The notes under the pieces are model-generated. The model made no database searches. It was not told where the DNA came from and saw only the letters and a program-made list of their open reading frames with translations. Below are positions 1 to 6,284 of a stretch of 7,935 nt of DNA, in pieces (the stretch's first letter is position 1; every line of letters begins with the position of its first letter). This DNA is from a bacterium (lineage in GTDB: Bacteria; DYJV01; JALVYZ01): contig JALVYZ010000330.1 in NCBI GenBank assembly GCA_027037705.1, positions 1-7,935 on the forward strand. The letters run 5' to 3'. Made by a program: the position numbers and the translations under genes.

Positions 1-73
1 AACACGGAAGTTAAGCTCCTCTGCGCCGATGATACTGCACCCAGCAAGGTGTGGGAAAGTAGGTCCCCGCCAT
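1..73 (+). rRNA. rrf: 5S ribosomal RNA, 3' portion (5' end outside the window)
   Basis: The first bases match the conserved 5S core (AACACGGAAGTTAAGC, then CGCCGATGATACTGC), followed by the helix IV/V region (GTGTGGGAAAGTAGG) and the terminal CCCCGCCA that forms the 3' strand of the closing helix. The 5' strand of that helix and the first third or more of the RNA lie upstream of the window. The molecule is a structural RNA of the large ribosomal subunit. Its position implies that 16S and 23S genes lie to the left. The exact 3' end, around 72-74, is estimated from the family and not determined. Confidence 0.93.
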
Positions 74-74
74 C

Positions 75-81
75 TTTTTTT
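75..81 (+). terminator. T-tract after 5S, possible rRNA operon terminator
   Basis: Seven consecutive T residues follow within two bases of the 5S 3' end. There is no separate GC-rich hairpin between them, so if this is an intrinsic terminator the stem must be the 5S closing helix itself, half of which is outside the window. It could equally be a processing spacer, with rRNA transcripts reading into the MarR gene. Confidence 0.3.
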
Positions 82-99
82 ATCTATTCCGTTAGATAA
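80..99 (+). promoter_or_regulatory. inverted repeat upstream of the MarR gene, candidate operator
   Basis: TTATCTA (80-86) and TAGATAA (93-99) are perfect 7-base reverse complements separated by 6 bases, and the element ends 27 bases before the marR start codon. MarR-family dimers commonly bind inverted repeats of this size in their own promoter, so autoregulation is a natural reading. The arms are AT-only apart from one G/C pair, so the chance background in an AT-rich genome is not negligible, and the hairpin would be weak as RNA. No convincing -35/-10 pair could be placed around it. Confidence 0.35.
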
Positions 100-126
100 C
101 TAATTGTTGCATGTCGAGGGAGTTGA

Positions 127-570
127 ATGAAACTTAACGATTGTATATACTTTTTAACAACGAGATTATCACGTGAACTAAAAAAACAATTTGATGAGTA
201 TTTATCTGAAATTGATTTAACTGCATCTGGATGGTGTGTTCTTCTTTGTGTTATTGAGAATAATGAAAGAATAACACAAAGAGAGATAGCGGATATATTG
301 TGTTTGGAAACTCCTACAGTTACAAGGATTTTAGATAATTTACAAAAAAATGGTTTTGTTGAAAGGATTCCTCATCCTGATGATAGAAGATGTTTTATAA
401 TAAAATTAACTAAAAAAGGAAAAGACATAAAAGAAAAATTATATTCTTATGGTGAATGTTTTATGAAAGGAGTTTCATCTTTATTATCTAAAGATGAATT
501 AGATAAGTTTAAGGAAAATTTGAATAATATTTATAATAACATAAAATCAAAAGGAATTGTATGTAGTTAA
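127..570 (+). CDS. MarR-family winged-helix transcriptional regulator
   Basis: A 147-residue protein of normal MarR length. Residues about 1-30 form the N-terminal dimerisation helix. The winged helix follows, with ITQREIADIL (49-58), recognition helix ETPTVTRILDNLQKNGFVER (61-80), and the family's wing signature HPDDRR (83-88) ending in FIIKLTKKGK. C-terminal helices (about 103-142) complete the dimer interface. The ATG at 127 is preceded by GAGGGAG at 116-122, a usable Shine-Dalgarno. The protein is a cytoplasmic DNA-binding regulator; its ligand and targets cannot be told from sequence. It has seven cysteines (6, 37, 41, 59, 89, 111, 146), unusually many for its size, which may hint at thiol or metal sensing, although Cys6 does not align exactly with the OhrR sensing cysteine. 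It lies 5 bases before ispE and may be co-transcribed with it. Confidence 0.93.
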   Translation: MKLNDCIYFLTTRLSRELKKQFDEYLSEIDLTASGWCVLLCVIENNERITQREIADILCLETPTVTRILDNLQKNGFVERIPHPDDRRCFIIKLTKKGKDIKEKLYSYGECFMKGVSSLLSKDELDKFKENLNNIYNNIKSKGIVCS

Positions 571-575
571 AATTA

Positions 576-1406
576 ATGTCCTTTTTTATCCTACTTTCTC
601 CCGCAAAATTAAATCTTTATTTAAAAATAATATCTAAAAGAAAAGATGGTTATCATAATTTAAATAGTTTAATTCAAAAAGTTTCTATTTTTGATATAAT
701 TAAAATTAGTTTTAATACTAAAAAAAAATTAATTAATTTTTCAAATTCTGCTATTGATAAAGATAATAATACTATTAAAAAATCAATAGAACTTTTTGTC
801 AAAAAGACAGGAATTAATTTTAATTATGAAATTTTTGTAAAAAAAAATATTCCTATTGAAGCTGGATTAGGTGGGGGAAGTTCTAATGCTGCTACAATTT
901 TAAATTTTTTAAATAATTATTTTTATGCTAAACTATCATTAGATGATTTAATAAATATAGGAAAGAGTATTGGTGCTGATGTACCTTTATTTCTTTATCC
1001 ATCGTCATTACTATTAATGTATGGCATTGGTGATAAAATAAAATCTATAGAATCATTAAAATCAAGTTATAATTGGTTTATTTTAATAAAACCTGATAAG
1101 TCCTTGTCTACAAAAAAAGTTTATACTAATTTAAATTTTGTATTGACAAATTTTAATAAAAATATTATGGAAGATTCGCTTTTTGAAATAGGAGTAAATG
1201 ATTTAGAAAAATCTGCGTTTGAGATATTACCTATACTTAAAGAAATAAAAAGATTTTTAAAAAAATATACAGAATTTTCTTTAATGACAGGAAGTGGTTC
1301 AGTTATTTTTGGAGGATTTTCAAATAAAAAAGACGCTTTAAATTGTTATATTAAAGCAAAAGAAAAATTCAAAAATTATCAAATATTTATTTGTAGAACT
1401 CTATAG
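576..1406 (+). CDS. ispE: 4-diphosphocytidyl-2-C-methyl-D-erythritol kinase (IspE)
   Basis: IspE phosphorylates the 2-hydroxyl of CDP-methylerythritol with ATP, the fourth step of the MEP (non-mevalonate) route to isopentenyl diphosphate, in the cytoplasm. The 276 residues show the GHMP-kinase architecture: substrate-binding SPAKLNLYLK near the start with Lys11, the ATP-binding glycine-rich loop PIEAGLGGGSSNAA (93-106), GADVPLFL (133-140) with the expected catalytic Asp135, and the C-terminal LMTGSGSVIFG (237-247) motif. Length is typical. The ATG at 576 is the only credible start, because an in-frame stop lies 12 bases upstream and the conserved SPAK motif begins seven residues in. No Shine-Dalgarno sequence precedes it; the marR stop codon is 5 bases away, so translation is probably coupled to marR. 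Codon use is extremely AT-rich with many A runs, but the frame is intact. Confidence 0.97.
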   Translation: MSFFILLSPAKLNLYLKIISKRKDGYHNLNSLIQKVSIFDIIKISFNTKKKLINFSNSAIDKDNNTIKKSIELFVKKTGINFNYEIFVKKNIPIEAGLGGGSSNAATILNFLNNYFYAKLSLDDLINIGKSIGADVPLFLYPSSLLLMYGIGDKIKSIESLKSSYNWFILIKPDKSLSTKKVYTNLNFVLTNFNKNIMEDSLFEIGVNDLEKSAFEILPILKEIKRFLKKYTEFSLMTGSGSVIFGGFSNKKDALNCYIKAKEKFKNYQIFICRTL

Positions 1407-1412
1407 AAACGC

Positions 1413-1488
1413 TGGGGCGTCGCCAAGTTGGTAAGGCACGGGGTTTTGGTCCCCGCATGCGTGGGTTCGAATCCTACCGCCCCAGCCA
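1413..1488 (+). tRNA. tRNA-Gln (anticodon TTG), CCA encoded
   Basis: The cloverleaf folds by hand. Acceptor stem TGGGGCG (1413-1419) pairs with CGCCCCA (1478-1484). The D arm has stem GCC/GGC (1422-1424 with 1435-1437). Anticodon stem CGGGG/CCCCG (1439-1443 with 1451-1455) encloses loop TTTTGGT with anticodon TTG at 1446-1448. The T arm has GTGGG (1461-1465), loop TTCGAAT and CCTAC, with one G-T pair. Discriminator base G1485 is followed by a genomically encoded CCA (1486-1488). It reads CAA and, by wobble, CAG. It starts 6 bases after the ispE stop and ends 24 bases before the prs start, leaving no room for its own conventional promoter, so it is probably cut out of the surrounding operon transcript by RNase P and 3' nucleases. 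Confidence 0.97.
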
Positions 1489-1512
1489 TTTTTATTATAA
1501 TTGGGTTAAAGA

Positions 1513-2460
1513 ATGGGAAAAGTAAAAATATTTTCAGGTAACTCAAATTTAGAGTTAGCAGAAGGAATAGCAAAAGAGATAGGAATACCATTAGGAAAGT
1601 GTCAGGTAAAAAGATTTAGTGATGGTGAAATTAATGTTGAAATTCATGAGAGCGTTAGAGGTGATAATATTTTTTTAATCCAATCTACATGTTTCCCAGC
1701 TAATGAAAATATTATGGAATTATTAATAATGGTTGATGCTCTTAAAAGAGCGAGTGCATATTCAATTACTGCAGTAATTCCCTATTATGGATATGCAAGA
1801 CAAGATAGGAAAGTAGCACCAAGGGCACCAATTTCAGCAAAATTAGTCGCAAATTTATTGCAAACAGCTGGAATAAATAGAATGGTAACAATAGATTTAC
1901 ATGCTGGGCAAATTCAAGGATTTTTTGATATCCCTGTTGATAATCTATATGCACAGCCAGTAATGTTAGAATATATTAAGAAAAATAAAAATATAGAAAA
2001 TTCAAATATTGTAATTGTATCACCAGATGCTGGTGGAGTTGAGAGAGCATTAAGTTATGCAAAAAAATTAAATGCTGGAATGGCAATAATTGATAAAAGG
2101 AGAGATAGACCAAATCAATCAAAAGTTTATAATGTTGTAGGTGATGTTAAAGATAAAATTGCCTTAATTATAGATGATATTGTTGATACTGCAGGGAGCT
2201 TAACAAATGCAGTTGATGTATTATTTGAAAAAGGTGCAAAAGAAGTTTATGCATGTATTACCCATCCTGTACTTTCAGGACCAGCAATAGATAGAATAAA
2301 TAATTCAAATATAAAAGAACTTATAGTAACTGATACTATTCCTTTAAATGATAATGCAAAGAATTGTAGTAAAATTAAAGTACTATCTGTAGCATCACTT
2401 CTTGCAGAAGTTATTAGAAGAATCTATTCAGGTGATTCTGTAAGTTCTTTATTTAATTGA
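1513..2460 (+). CDS. prs: ribose-phosphate pyrophosphokinase (PRPP synthetase)
   Basis: Prs transfers the pyrophosphate group of ATP to ribose 5-phosphate, giving PRPP for purine, pyrimidine, histidine, tryptophan and NAD synthesis. The 315 residues match the bacterial class I enzyme in length and order: [14 protein letters not shown] at the N-terminus, [16 protein letters not shown] (35-50), the ATP-binding [11 protein letters not shown] segment (90-100), [15 protein letters not shown] (127-141) with metal-ligand His130, the flexible catalytic loop DKRRDRP (194-200), and the PRPP-binding loop DDIVDTAGS (221-229), close to the usual VDDMIDTAGT. The C-terminal [13 protein letters not shown] is also characteristic. 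The start at ATG 1513 has only a weak upstream purine run (GGG at 1503-1505, AAAG at 1508-1511). It lies in the tRNA-Gln to rplY interval of the operon, with 16 bases between its stop and the rplY ATG. Confidence 0.98.
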   Translation: MGKVKIFSGNSNLELAEGIAKEIGIPLGKCQVKRFSDGEINVEIHESVRGDNIFLIQSTCFPANENIMELLIMVDALKRASAYSITAVIPYYGYARQDRKVAPRAPISAKLVANLLQTAGINRMVTIDLHAGQIQGFFDIPVDNLYAQPVMLEYIKKNKNIENSNIVIVSPDAGGVERALSYAKKLNAGMAIIDKRRDRPNQSKVYNVVGDVKDKIALIIDDIVDTAGSLTNAVDVLFEKGAKEVYACITHPVLSGPAIDRINNSNIKELIVTDTIPLNDNAKNCSKIKVLSVASLLAEVIRRIYSGDSVSSLFN

Positions 2461-2463
2461 TTT

Positions 2464-2470
2464 GGGAGGA
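2464..2470 (+). promoter_or_regulatory. ribosome binding site of rplY
   Basis: GGGAGGA lies six bases before the ATG at 2477. It fixes the rplY start at 2477 and argues against the in-frame TTG at 2462, because that codon would overlap this site and add five residues (MGGFI) with no family counterpart. Confidence 0.85.
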
Positions 2471-2476
2471 TTTATT

Positions 2477-3094
2477 ATGGAACAGTTAAGTATGAACGCA
2501 AAAGTCAGAGATAAAATGACAAAAGGTGAATTAAAAAGATTGAGAGAAAAAGGTTATACTCCAGGGATTTTTTATGGAAGAGATGAAGAAAATTTGCCAA
2601 TATACGTTGATACATCAACATTAATAAGGGTAGCGAGAAAAGCAAGAGAATCAAATGTTTTCATTGATTTAATTATAGAAAAAGGTGGAGAGCAGTTAAA
2701 AAAATTATGTCTTTTTAAAGAAGTTAATTATCATCCACTAAAGAGAGTTCCATTACATTTTGATATTTATTCTGTTAAAACTGGTGAAGAGATAGAAGTA
2801 GAAGTGCCAGTAGTTCTAACAGGTTCAGCACCTGGTGTTAAAAAAGGAGGTTTATTGCAATTAATCAGAAGAGAATTAACAATTAGATGTTTACCTAAAT
2901 ATATGCCTGAAAAAATAGAAATAGATGTTTCAAATTTAGATATTGGAGATGCAGTTCACATAAAAGATTTAAATGTGGAAAATGTAAAGTTCATTTATGA
3001 TACTAACTTTACAATAGTAACTGTAGTACCACCTGAAAAGGAAAAGCCTGAAGAAGAAGAAGCTGAAGAAGAAATAGAAGAGAGTGAAGAATAA
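2477..3094 (+). CDS. rplY: 50S ribosomal protein L25, long Ctc/TL5 form
   Basis: This protein binds 5S rRNA in the large ribosomal subunit. At 205 residues it is the two-domain Ctc/TL5 type, not the roughly 95-residue E. coli type. The N-terminal 5S-binding domain (about 1-95) includes LKRLREKGYTPGIFYGR (19-35) and the conserved VNYHPLKRVPLHFD (83-96). The C-terminal beta domain (about 100-185) contains VEVPVVLTGSAPGVKKGG and ends at TNFTIVTVVPP. A final tail, residues 187-205, is almost entirely glutamate, as in many long L25 proteins. In Bacillus the Ctc homologue is a general stress protein; whether that applies here is unknown. Start chosen at 2477 from the strong Shine-Dalgarno. Its 3' end overlaps pth by 11 bases. 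The rplY-pth pairing is widespread in bacteria, both acting in translation. Confidence 0.96.
   Translation: MEQLSMNAKVRDKMTKGELKRLREKGYTPGIFYGRDEENLPIYVDTSTLIRVARKARESNVFIDLIIEKGGEQLKKLCLFKEVNYHPLKRVPLHFDIYSVKTGEEIEVEVPVVLTGSAPGVKKGGLLQLIRRELTIRCLPKYMPEKIEIDVSNLDIGDAVHIKDLNVENVKFIYDTNFTIVTVVPPEKEKPEEEEAEEEIEESEE
3065..3080 (+). promoter_or_regulatory. purine-rich segment in rplY serving as pth ribosome binding region
   Basis: The Glu codons of the L25 acidic tail give repeated GAAGAA and GAAG runs just upstream of the pth GTG at 3084. No canonical GGAGG is present, so this run is the only candidate ribosome-binding sequence; ribosomes finishing rplY probably reinitiate on pth. Confidence 0.4.
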
Positions 3095-3671
3095 TCTCTT
3101 AGTTGTAGGACTTGGTAATCCTGGGAATAAGTATAAAAATACTCGTCATAATATAGGATTTAAAGTTTTAGATTATATTTGTAATAGGTTTGAACTTCTA
3201 TTTTTTGAAGAGAATAATTATAAATATAGTGAAAGATATTTTATTAGCAAAGGTTTAAGAAAAGATGTTTTTTTTCTTTATCCTTTAACATATATGAATA
3301 ACTCAGGTGAGGCAATTAAAAATTTTTGTGAAAAATATAAATTTAATGTAAATAACAACATAGATCTTATAGTAATTCATGATGATATTGATATGAATAT
3401 TGGCAAAATTAAATTAAAAAGAAAAAGTGGTCATGGTGGTCACAATGGGATAAAATCAATTATTAATAAAATTGGAACTAATGATTTTATAAGAATTAAA
3501 ATTGGAATTGGAAGACCTGTTAATAAAGAATTAATCCCCGAGTATGTCTTATCTAAATTTTCAAAAGATGAAATTCCCGTTATAAAAAATAGCATTAAAA
3601 AAGCTTCAAATATATTAATTAAACTTTTTTTTAATCCAATAGAAAAAGTACAGAGTATAATAATAAATTAA
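3084..3671 (+). CDS. pth: peptidyl-tRNA hydrolase (Pth)
   Basis: Pth cleaves the ester bond of peptidyl-tRNAs that drop off ribosomes, recycling tRNA in the cytoplasm. The 195 residues carry all family signatures: VVGLGNPGNKYKNTRHNIGF (7-26) with Asn12 and catalytic His22, TYMNNSGEAI (69-78) with Asn72, VIHDDIDMNIGKIKLK (97-112) with Asp100, and GHGGHNGIKSI (116-126) with Asn121, matching the E. coli residues N10, H20, N68, D93 and N114. The start is a GTG at 3084; no ATG or TTG lies in frame between it and the GLGNPG motif. The first 11 bases lie inside the 3' end of rplY in another frame, which suggests translational coupling. The C-terminus is Lys/Ile-rich, as expected for this genome. hppA follows after 18 bases. 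Confidence 0.97.
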   Translation: MKNNLLVVGLGNPGNKYKNTRHNIGFKVLDYICNRFELLFFEENNYKYSERYFISKGLRKDVFFLYPLTYMNNSGEAIKNFCEKYKFNVNNNIDLIVIHDDIDMNIGKIKLKRKSGHGGHNGIKSIINKIGTNDFIRIKIGIGRPVNKELIPEYVLSKFSKDEIPVIKNSIKKASNILIKLFFNPIEKVQSIIIN

Positions 3672-3673
3672 GG

Positions 3674-3681
3674 AAAGGAGG
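3674..3681 (+). promoter_or_regulatory. strong ribosome binding site of hppA
   Basis: AAAGGAGG ends eight bases before the ATG at 3690. It is the closest match to the consensus Shine-Dalgarno anywhere in the window and starts three bases after the pth stop codon, suggesting high independent translation of hppA. Confidence 0.85.
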
Positions 3682-3689
3682 ATTCTATT

Positions 3690-5690
3690 ATGGGTTTAAA
3701 TGTATGGGCTCCACTATTGGGATTAGCAGGTGTTATTTTTGCCTTCATTTTATTTGGTTATGTTTCTAAGCAACCTTATGGAAATGAAAGAATGAAAGAA
3801 ATTTCAGACATGATTCATGAAGGTGCTCTTGCTTTTTTAAAAAGAGAGTACACTATCCTTTGTGGTTTCGTCGTCATTGTAGCTATTTTATTAGGTATTT
3901 TTATTAGTCCAAAAACAGCTATTGCATATGTATTTGGTGCAATAGCATCAATGTGTGCAGGATTTATTGGAATGAGTGCTGCAACTAAAGCAAATGTAAG
4001 AACTTCCCAAGCAGCTGCTACTGAAGGGCAATCAAAAGCTTTAAATGTTGCTTTTATGGGTGGTTCTGTAATGGGAATGGCTGTTGCAGGTATCGGTCTT
4101 TTAGGTGTTGGAATCTTTTATGCAATTTGGGGTGGAGATCCAGTAACAGCACAATATTTGAATGGTTTTGGAATGGGTGCAAGTTCTGTTGCTTTGTTTT
4201 CCAGAGTAGGAGGTGGAATTTACACAAAAGCAGCTGATGTTGGTGCAGATTTAGTTGGTAAAGTTGAAGCAGGTATCCCTGAAGATGACCCAAGAAATCC
4301 TGGTGTTATTGCAGATAATGTTGGTGATAATGTTGGTGATATCGCTGGATTAGGTTCTGATATTTTTGAATCTTATGTAAATTCAATTATTGCTACTATT
4401 GCAATTGCTGCTACAACTGGTTATACAATTATTGCTGCAGATACTCATACCAGATTACTTTATATGGCATATCCTTTATTAGTTGTAGTTATCGGAATTA
4501 TTTCATCAATGATTGGTGTAATTTCTATGAAGGTTTTTGAAAAAGGTAATCCTCAAAGTGCATTAAGATACACAACATTTATTGGAGCAATTTTATTTAT
4601 TATCGGTTCTTTTATTGCTTGTAAATCTCTTGGACTTAAAACAGGTGCATTTTGGGCAGTATTTTTTGGATGTTTATGTGGTATAGCAATTGGATTGATT
4701 ACTGAATATTACACATCATCAAAACCAATTTTTGAAATTGCTGAAGCGAGTAAAACTGGACCTGCAACTAATATTATAACAGGACTTGCTGTGGGAATGA
4801 GAAGTGTTGCTTGGCCTGTTATTTTTATCTGTATAGCTATTTTTCTTTCTTATAAATTTATTGGATTATATGGAATTGGTATTGCAGCTGTTGGAATGCT
4901 TGCAACAGTAGGAGTTACAATGAGTGTGGATGCTTATGGCCCAATTGCAGATAATGCTGGTGGAATTTCAGAAATGGCTGAACTTGGACCAGAAGTTAGA
5001 GCTATTACAGATAAGTTAGATGCTCTTGGAAATACAACTGCTGCTATAGGAAAAGGGTTTGCAATAGGATCTGCTGCATTAACTGCTTTGGCTCTTTTCT
5101 CAGCATATAGTAGTGCAGTGGGAATTAAAAATATAAATTTAGCTGATCCAATGACTGTTATTGGATTATTTATTGGTGGAATTGTTCCTTTTATAGTTGC
5201 TGCAATGACAATGACTTCAGTTGGAAAAGCTGCTTATGCTATGATTGAAGAAATTAGAAGACAATTCAGAGAAATTCCAGGATTACTTGAAGGAAAAGCA
5301 AAGCCAGATCCAAAAACATGTGTTGATATTAGTACAAAGGCAGCATTAAAAGAGATGATTGCACCAGGTTTAACAGCTGTAATTGTTCCAATTTTAGTTG
5401 GTTTTATTATTGGTCCTGAGGCATTAGGTGGAACATTAGCAGGTGCAACATTGTCAGGTGTTATGTTAGCGTTATTTATGGCAAATGCTGGTGGTGCATG
5501 GGACAATGCTAAAAAAGCTATTGAAAAAGGTGAAGTTCCTGGTGAGAAAAAAGGTGGAGAAGCTCACAAAGCAGCTGTTGTTGGTGATACTGTTGGTGAC
5601 CCATTTAAAGATACATCAGGTCCTGCAATGAATATTTTAATTAAGTTAATGAGTGTTGTTTCATTAGTTATTGCTCCATTATTAAAATAA
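3690..5690 (+). CDS. hppA: membrane-bound ion-pumping pyrophosphatase, K+-dependent type
   Basis: HppA hydrolyses pyrophosphate and uses the energy to pump H+ or Na+ across the cytoplasmic membrane. The 666 residues form about 16 hydrophobic helices starting at residue 5, which fits the family. Substrate-binding motifs are intact: [18 protein letters not shown] (174-191), [17 protein letters not shown] (198-214), [13 protein letters not shown] (414-426) and [17 protein letters not shown] (632-648). At the position deciding K+ dependence it reads [10 protein letters not shown] (447-456), with Ala451 and Gly454; K+-independent enzymes have Lys and Thr there. Glu227 in DIFES sits where Na+-pumping members carry their gate glutamate, so Na+ transport is possible but not proven. 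Its codons are visibly less AT-rich than those of its neighbours, with many GCT, GCA and GGT, consistent with high expression. It is the last gene before the terminator. Confidence 0.97.
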   Translation: MGLNVWAPLLGLAGVIFAFILFGYVSKQPYGNERMKEISDMIHEGALAFLKREYTILCGFVVIVAILLGIFISPKTAIAYVFGAIASMCAGFIGMSAATKANVRTSQAAATEGQSKALNVAFMGGSVMGMAVAGIGLLGVGIFYAIWGGDPVTAQYLNGFGMGASSVALFSRVGGGIYTKAADVGADLVGKVEAGIPEDDPRNPGVIADNVGDNVGDIAGLGSDIFESYVNSIIATIAIAATTGYTIIAADTHTRLLYMAYPLLVVVIGIISSMIGVISMKVFEKGNPQSALRYTTFIGAILFIIGSFIACKSLGLKTGAFWAVFFGCLCGIAIGLITEYYTSSKPIFEIAEASKTGPATNIITGLAVGMRSVAWPVIFICIAIFLSYKFIGLYGIGIAAVGMLATVGVTMSVDAYGPIADNAGGISEMAELGPEVRAITDKLDALGNTTAAIGKGFAIGSAALTALALFSAYSSAVGIKNINLADPMTVIGLFIGGIVPFIVAAMTMTSVGKAAYAMIEEIRRQFREIPGLLEGKAKPDPKTCVDISTKAALKEMIAPGLTAVIVPILVGFIIGPEALGGTLAGATLSGVMLALFMANAGGAWDNAKKAIEKGEVPGEKKGGEAHKAAVVGDTVGDPFKDTSGPAMNILIKLMSVVSLVIAPLLK

Positions 5691-5693
5691 ATG

Positions 5694-5728
5694 AAAGCCG
5701 GGTTTAAACCCGGCTTTTTTCTTTTTTT
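5694..5728 (+). terminator. intrinsic terminator after hppA
   Basis: AAAGCCGGG (5694-5702) and CCCGGCTTT (5709-5717) form a perfect 9-bp stem around the loop TTTAAA, followed by a T-tract to 5728 broken only by C5721. It begins three bases after the hppA stop codon and ends at the base before the rsmD start codon. This is the strongest hairpin in the window and should end the marR-hppA transcript on the + strand. The stem is symmetrical, but the left flank on the reverse strand has only TTTCATTTATTTT, a weaker tract. Confidence 0.93.
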
Positions 5729-6283
5729 ATGAGAATTATCTCTGGAAAATATAAAAAAACAAATCTTTATCTTCCAAAAAAAATTAATTTTAGACCAACA
5801 TCAGATTATGTAAAAGAGAGTTTGTTTTCAAGTATAAATAGTTTTTTACCAAATTCTATTTTTTTAGATTTATTTTGTGGAAGTGGAAACATTGGTATTG
5901 AAGCATTAAGTAGAGGAGCAAAAAAAGTTTATTTTGTAGATAACAGTATTTTTTCTATTAAAGTATTAAAGAAAAATATAGATATTTTAAATATATCTAA
6001 TGAAGAATATGTAATTTTTAAAAAAAGTTTTGATGTTGCAATAAAATATTTTTATGAGAAAAATATTTTTTTTGATTTAATTTTTGCAGATCCTCCATAT
6101 GAAAAAGGTTTTTTTGAAAAAGTTTTAGTTAAGATTATTGAATTTAATATAGTAAAAGAAAATGGTTTATTAATGATTGAACATTCAAAAAGAGATAAAT
6201 TTAACATAGAATTAAAAGAACTTGAGTTATTTAAAATATTAGAATATGGAGATAAAAAAATAAGCTTTTTTATAAGGAGATAA
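5729..6283 (+). CDS. rsmD: 16S rRNA (guanine(966)-N(2))-methyltransferase (RsmD)
   Basis: RsmD transfers a methyl group from S-adenosylmethionine to N2 of G966 of 16S rRNA on the 30S subunit. The 184-residue protein has the usual length and order: MRIISGKYK at the N-terminus, FRPTSDYVKESLF (21-33), the SAM-binding motif I FLDLFCGSGNIGIEALSRGA (45-64), acidic VDNS (70-73) after the second strand, and the catalytic DPPY (121-124) within DLIFADPPYEKGF. The ATG at 5729 is fixed by MRII and the RPT motif. It directly abuts the T-tract of the hppA terminator, so there is no Shine-Dalgarno sequence upstream; initiation must use a U-rich leader or a leaderless message. The stop codon lies one base before coaD, a common rsmD-coaD pairing in bacteria. 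Confidence 0.96.
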   Translation: MRIISGKYKKTNLYLPKKINFRPTSDYVKESLFSSINSFLPNSIFLDLFCGSGNIGIEALSRGAKKVYFVDNSIFSIKVLKKNIDILNISNEEYVIFKKSFDVAIKYFYEKNIFFDLIFADPPYEKGFFEKVLVKIIEFNIVKENGLLMIEHSKRDKFNIELKELELFKILEYGDKKISFFIRR

Positions 6284-6284
6284 A

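Noticed and set aside
1489-1512. Possible terminator after tRNA-Gln (TTTTTATTATAAT)
   Set aside because: Only five T residues and no hairpin other than the tRNA itself; prs would then lack a visible promoter.
1379-1591. Reverse-strand frame of 70 codons containing an AVGFEPTHAG-like stretch
   Set aside because: It is the well-known spurious translation of the antisense strand of a tRNA gene; the tRNA-Gln and the start of prs fully explain the region.
1766-1954. Reverse-strand frame of 62 codons inside prs
   Set aside because: Entirely antisense to a well-conserved gene, no recognisable motif and no ribosome-binding site.
2462-2476. TTG at 2462 as the rplY start, adding five residues
   Set aside because: The codon overlaps the GGGAGGA ribosome binding site that serves the ATG at 2477, and the added residues have no counterpart in L25 proteins.
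4054-4293. Reverse-strand frame of 79 codons inside hppA
   Set aside because: Leu/Gln/His-rich composition is what the complement of Ala/Gly/Val-rich hppA codons gives; no family resemblance.
5234-5506. Reverse-strand frame of 90 codons inside hppA
   Set aside because: Shadow of conserved hppA coding sequence with no supporting start signal.
5656-5688. Possible promoter for rsmD in the hppA 3' end (TTGTTT followed by TATTAA or TAAAAT)
   Set aside because: Such matches are frequent in AT-rich DNA, spacing is only approximate, and a transcript from here would still have to pass the terminator.
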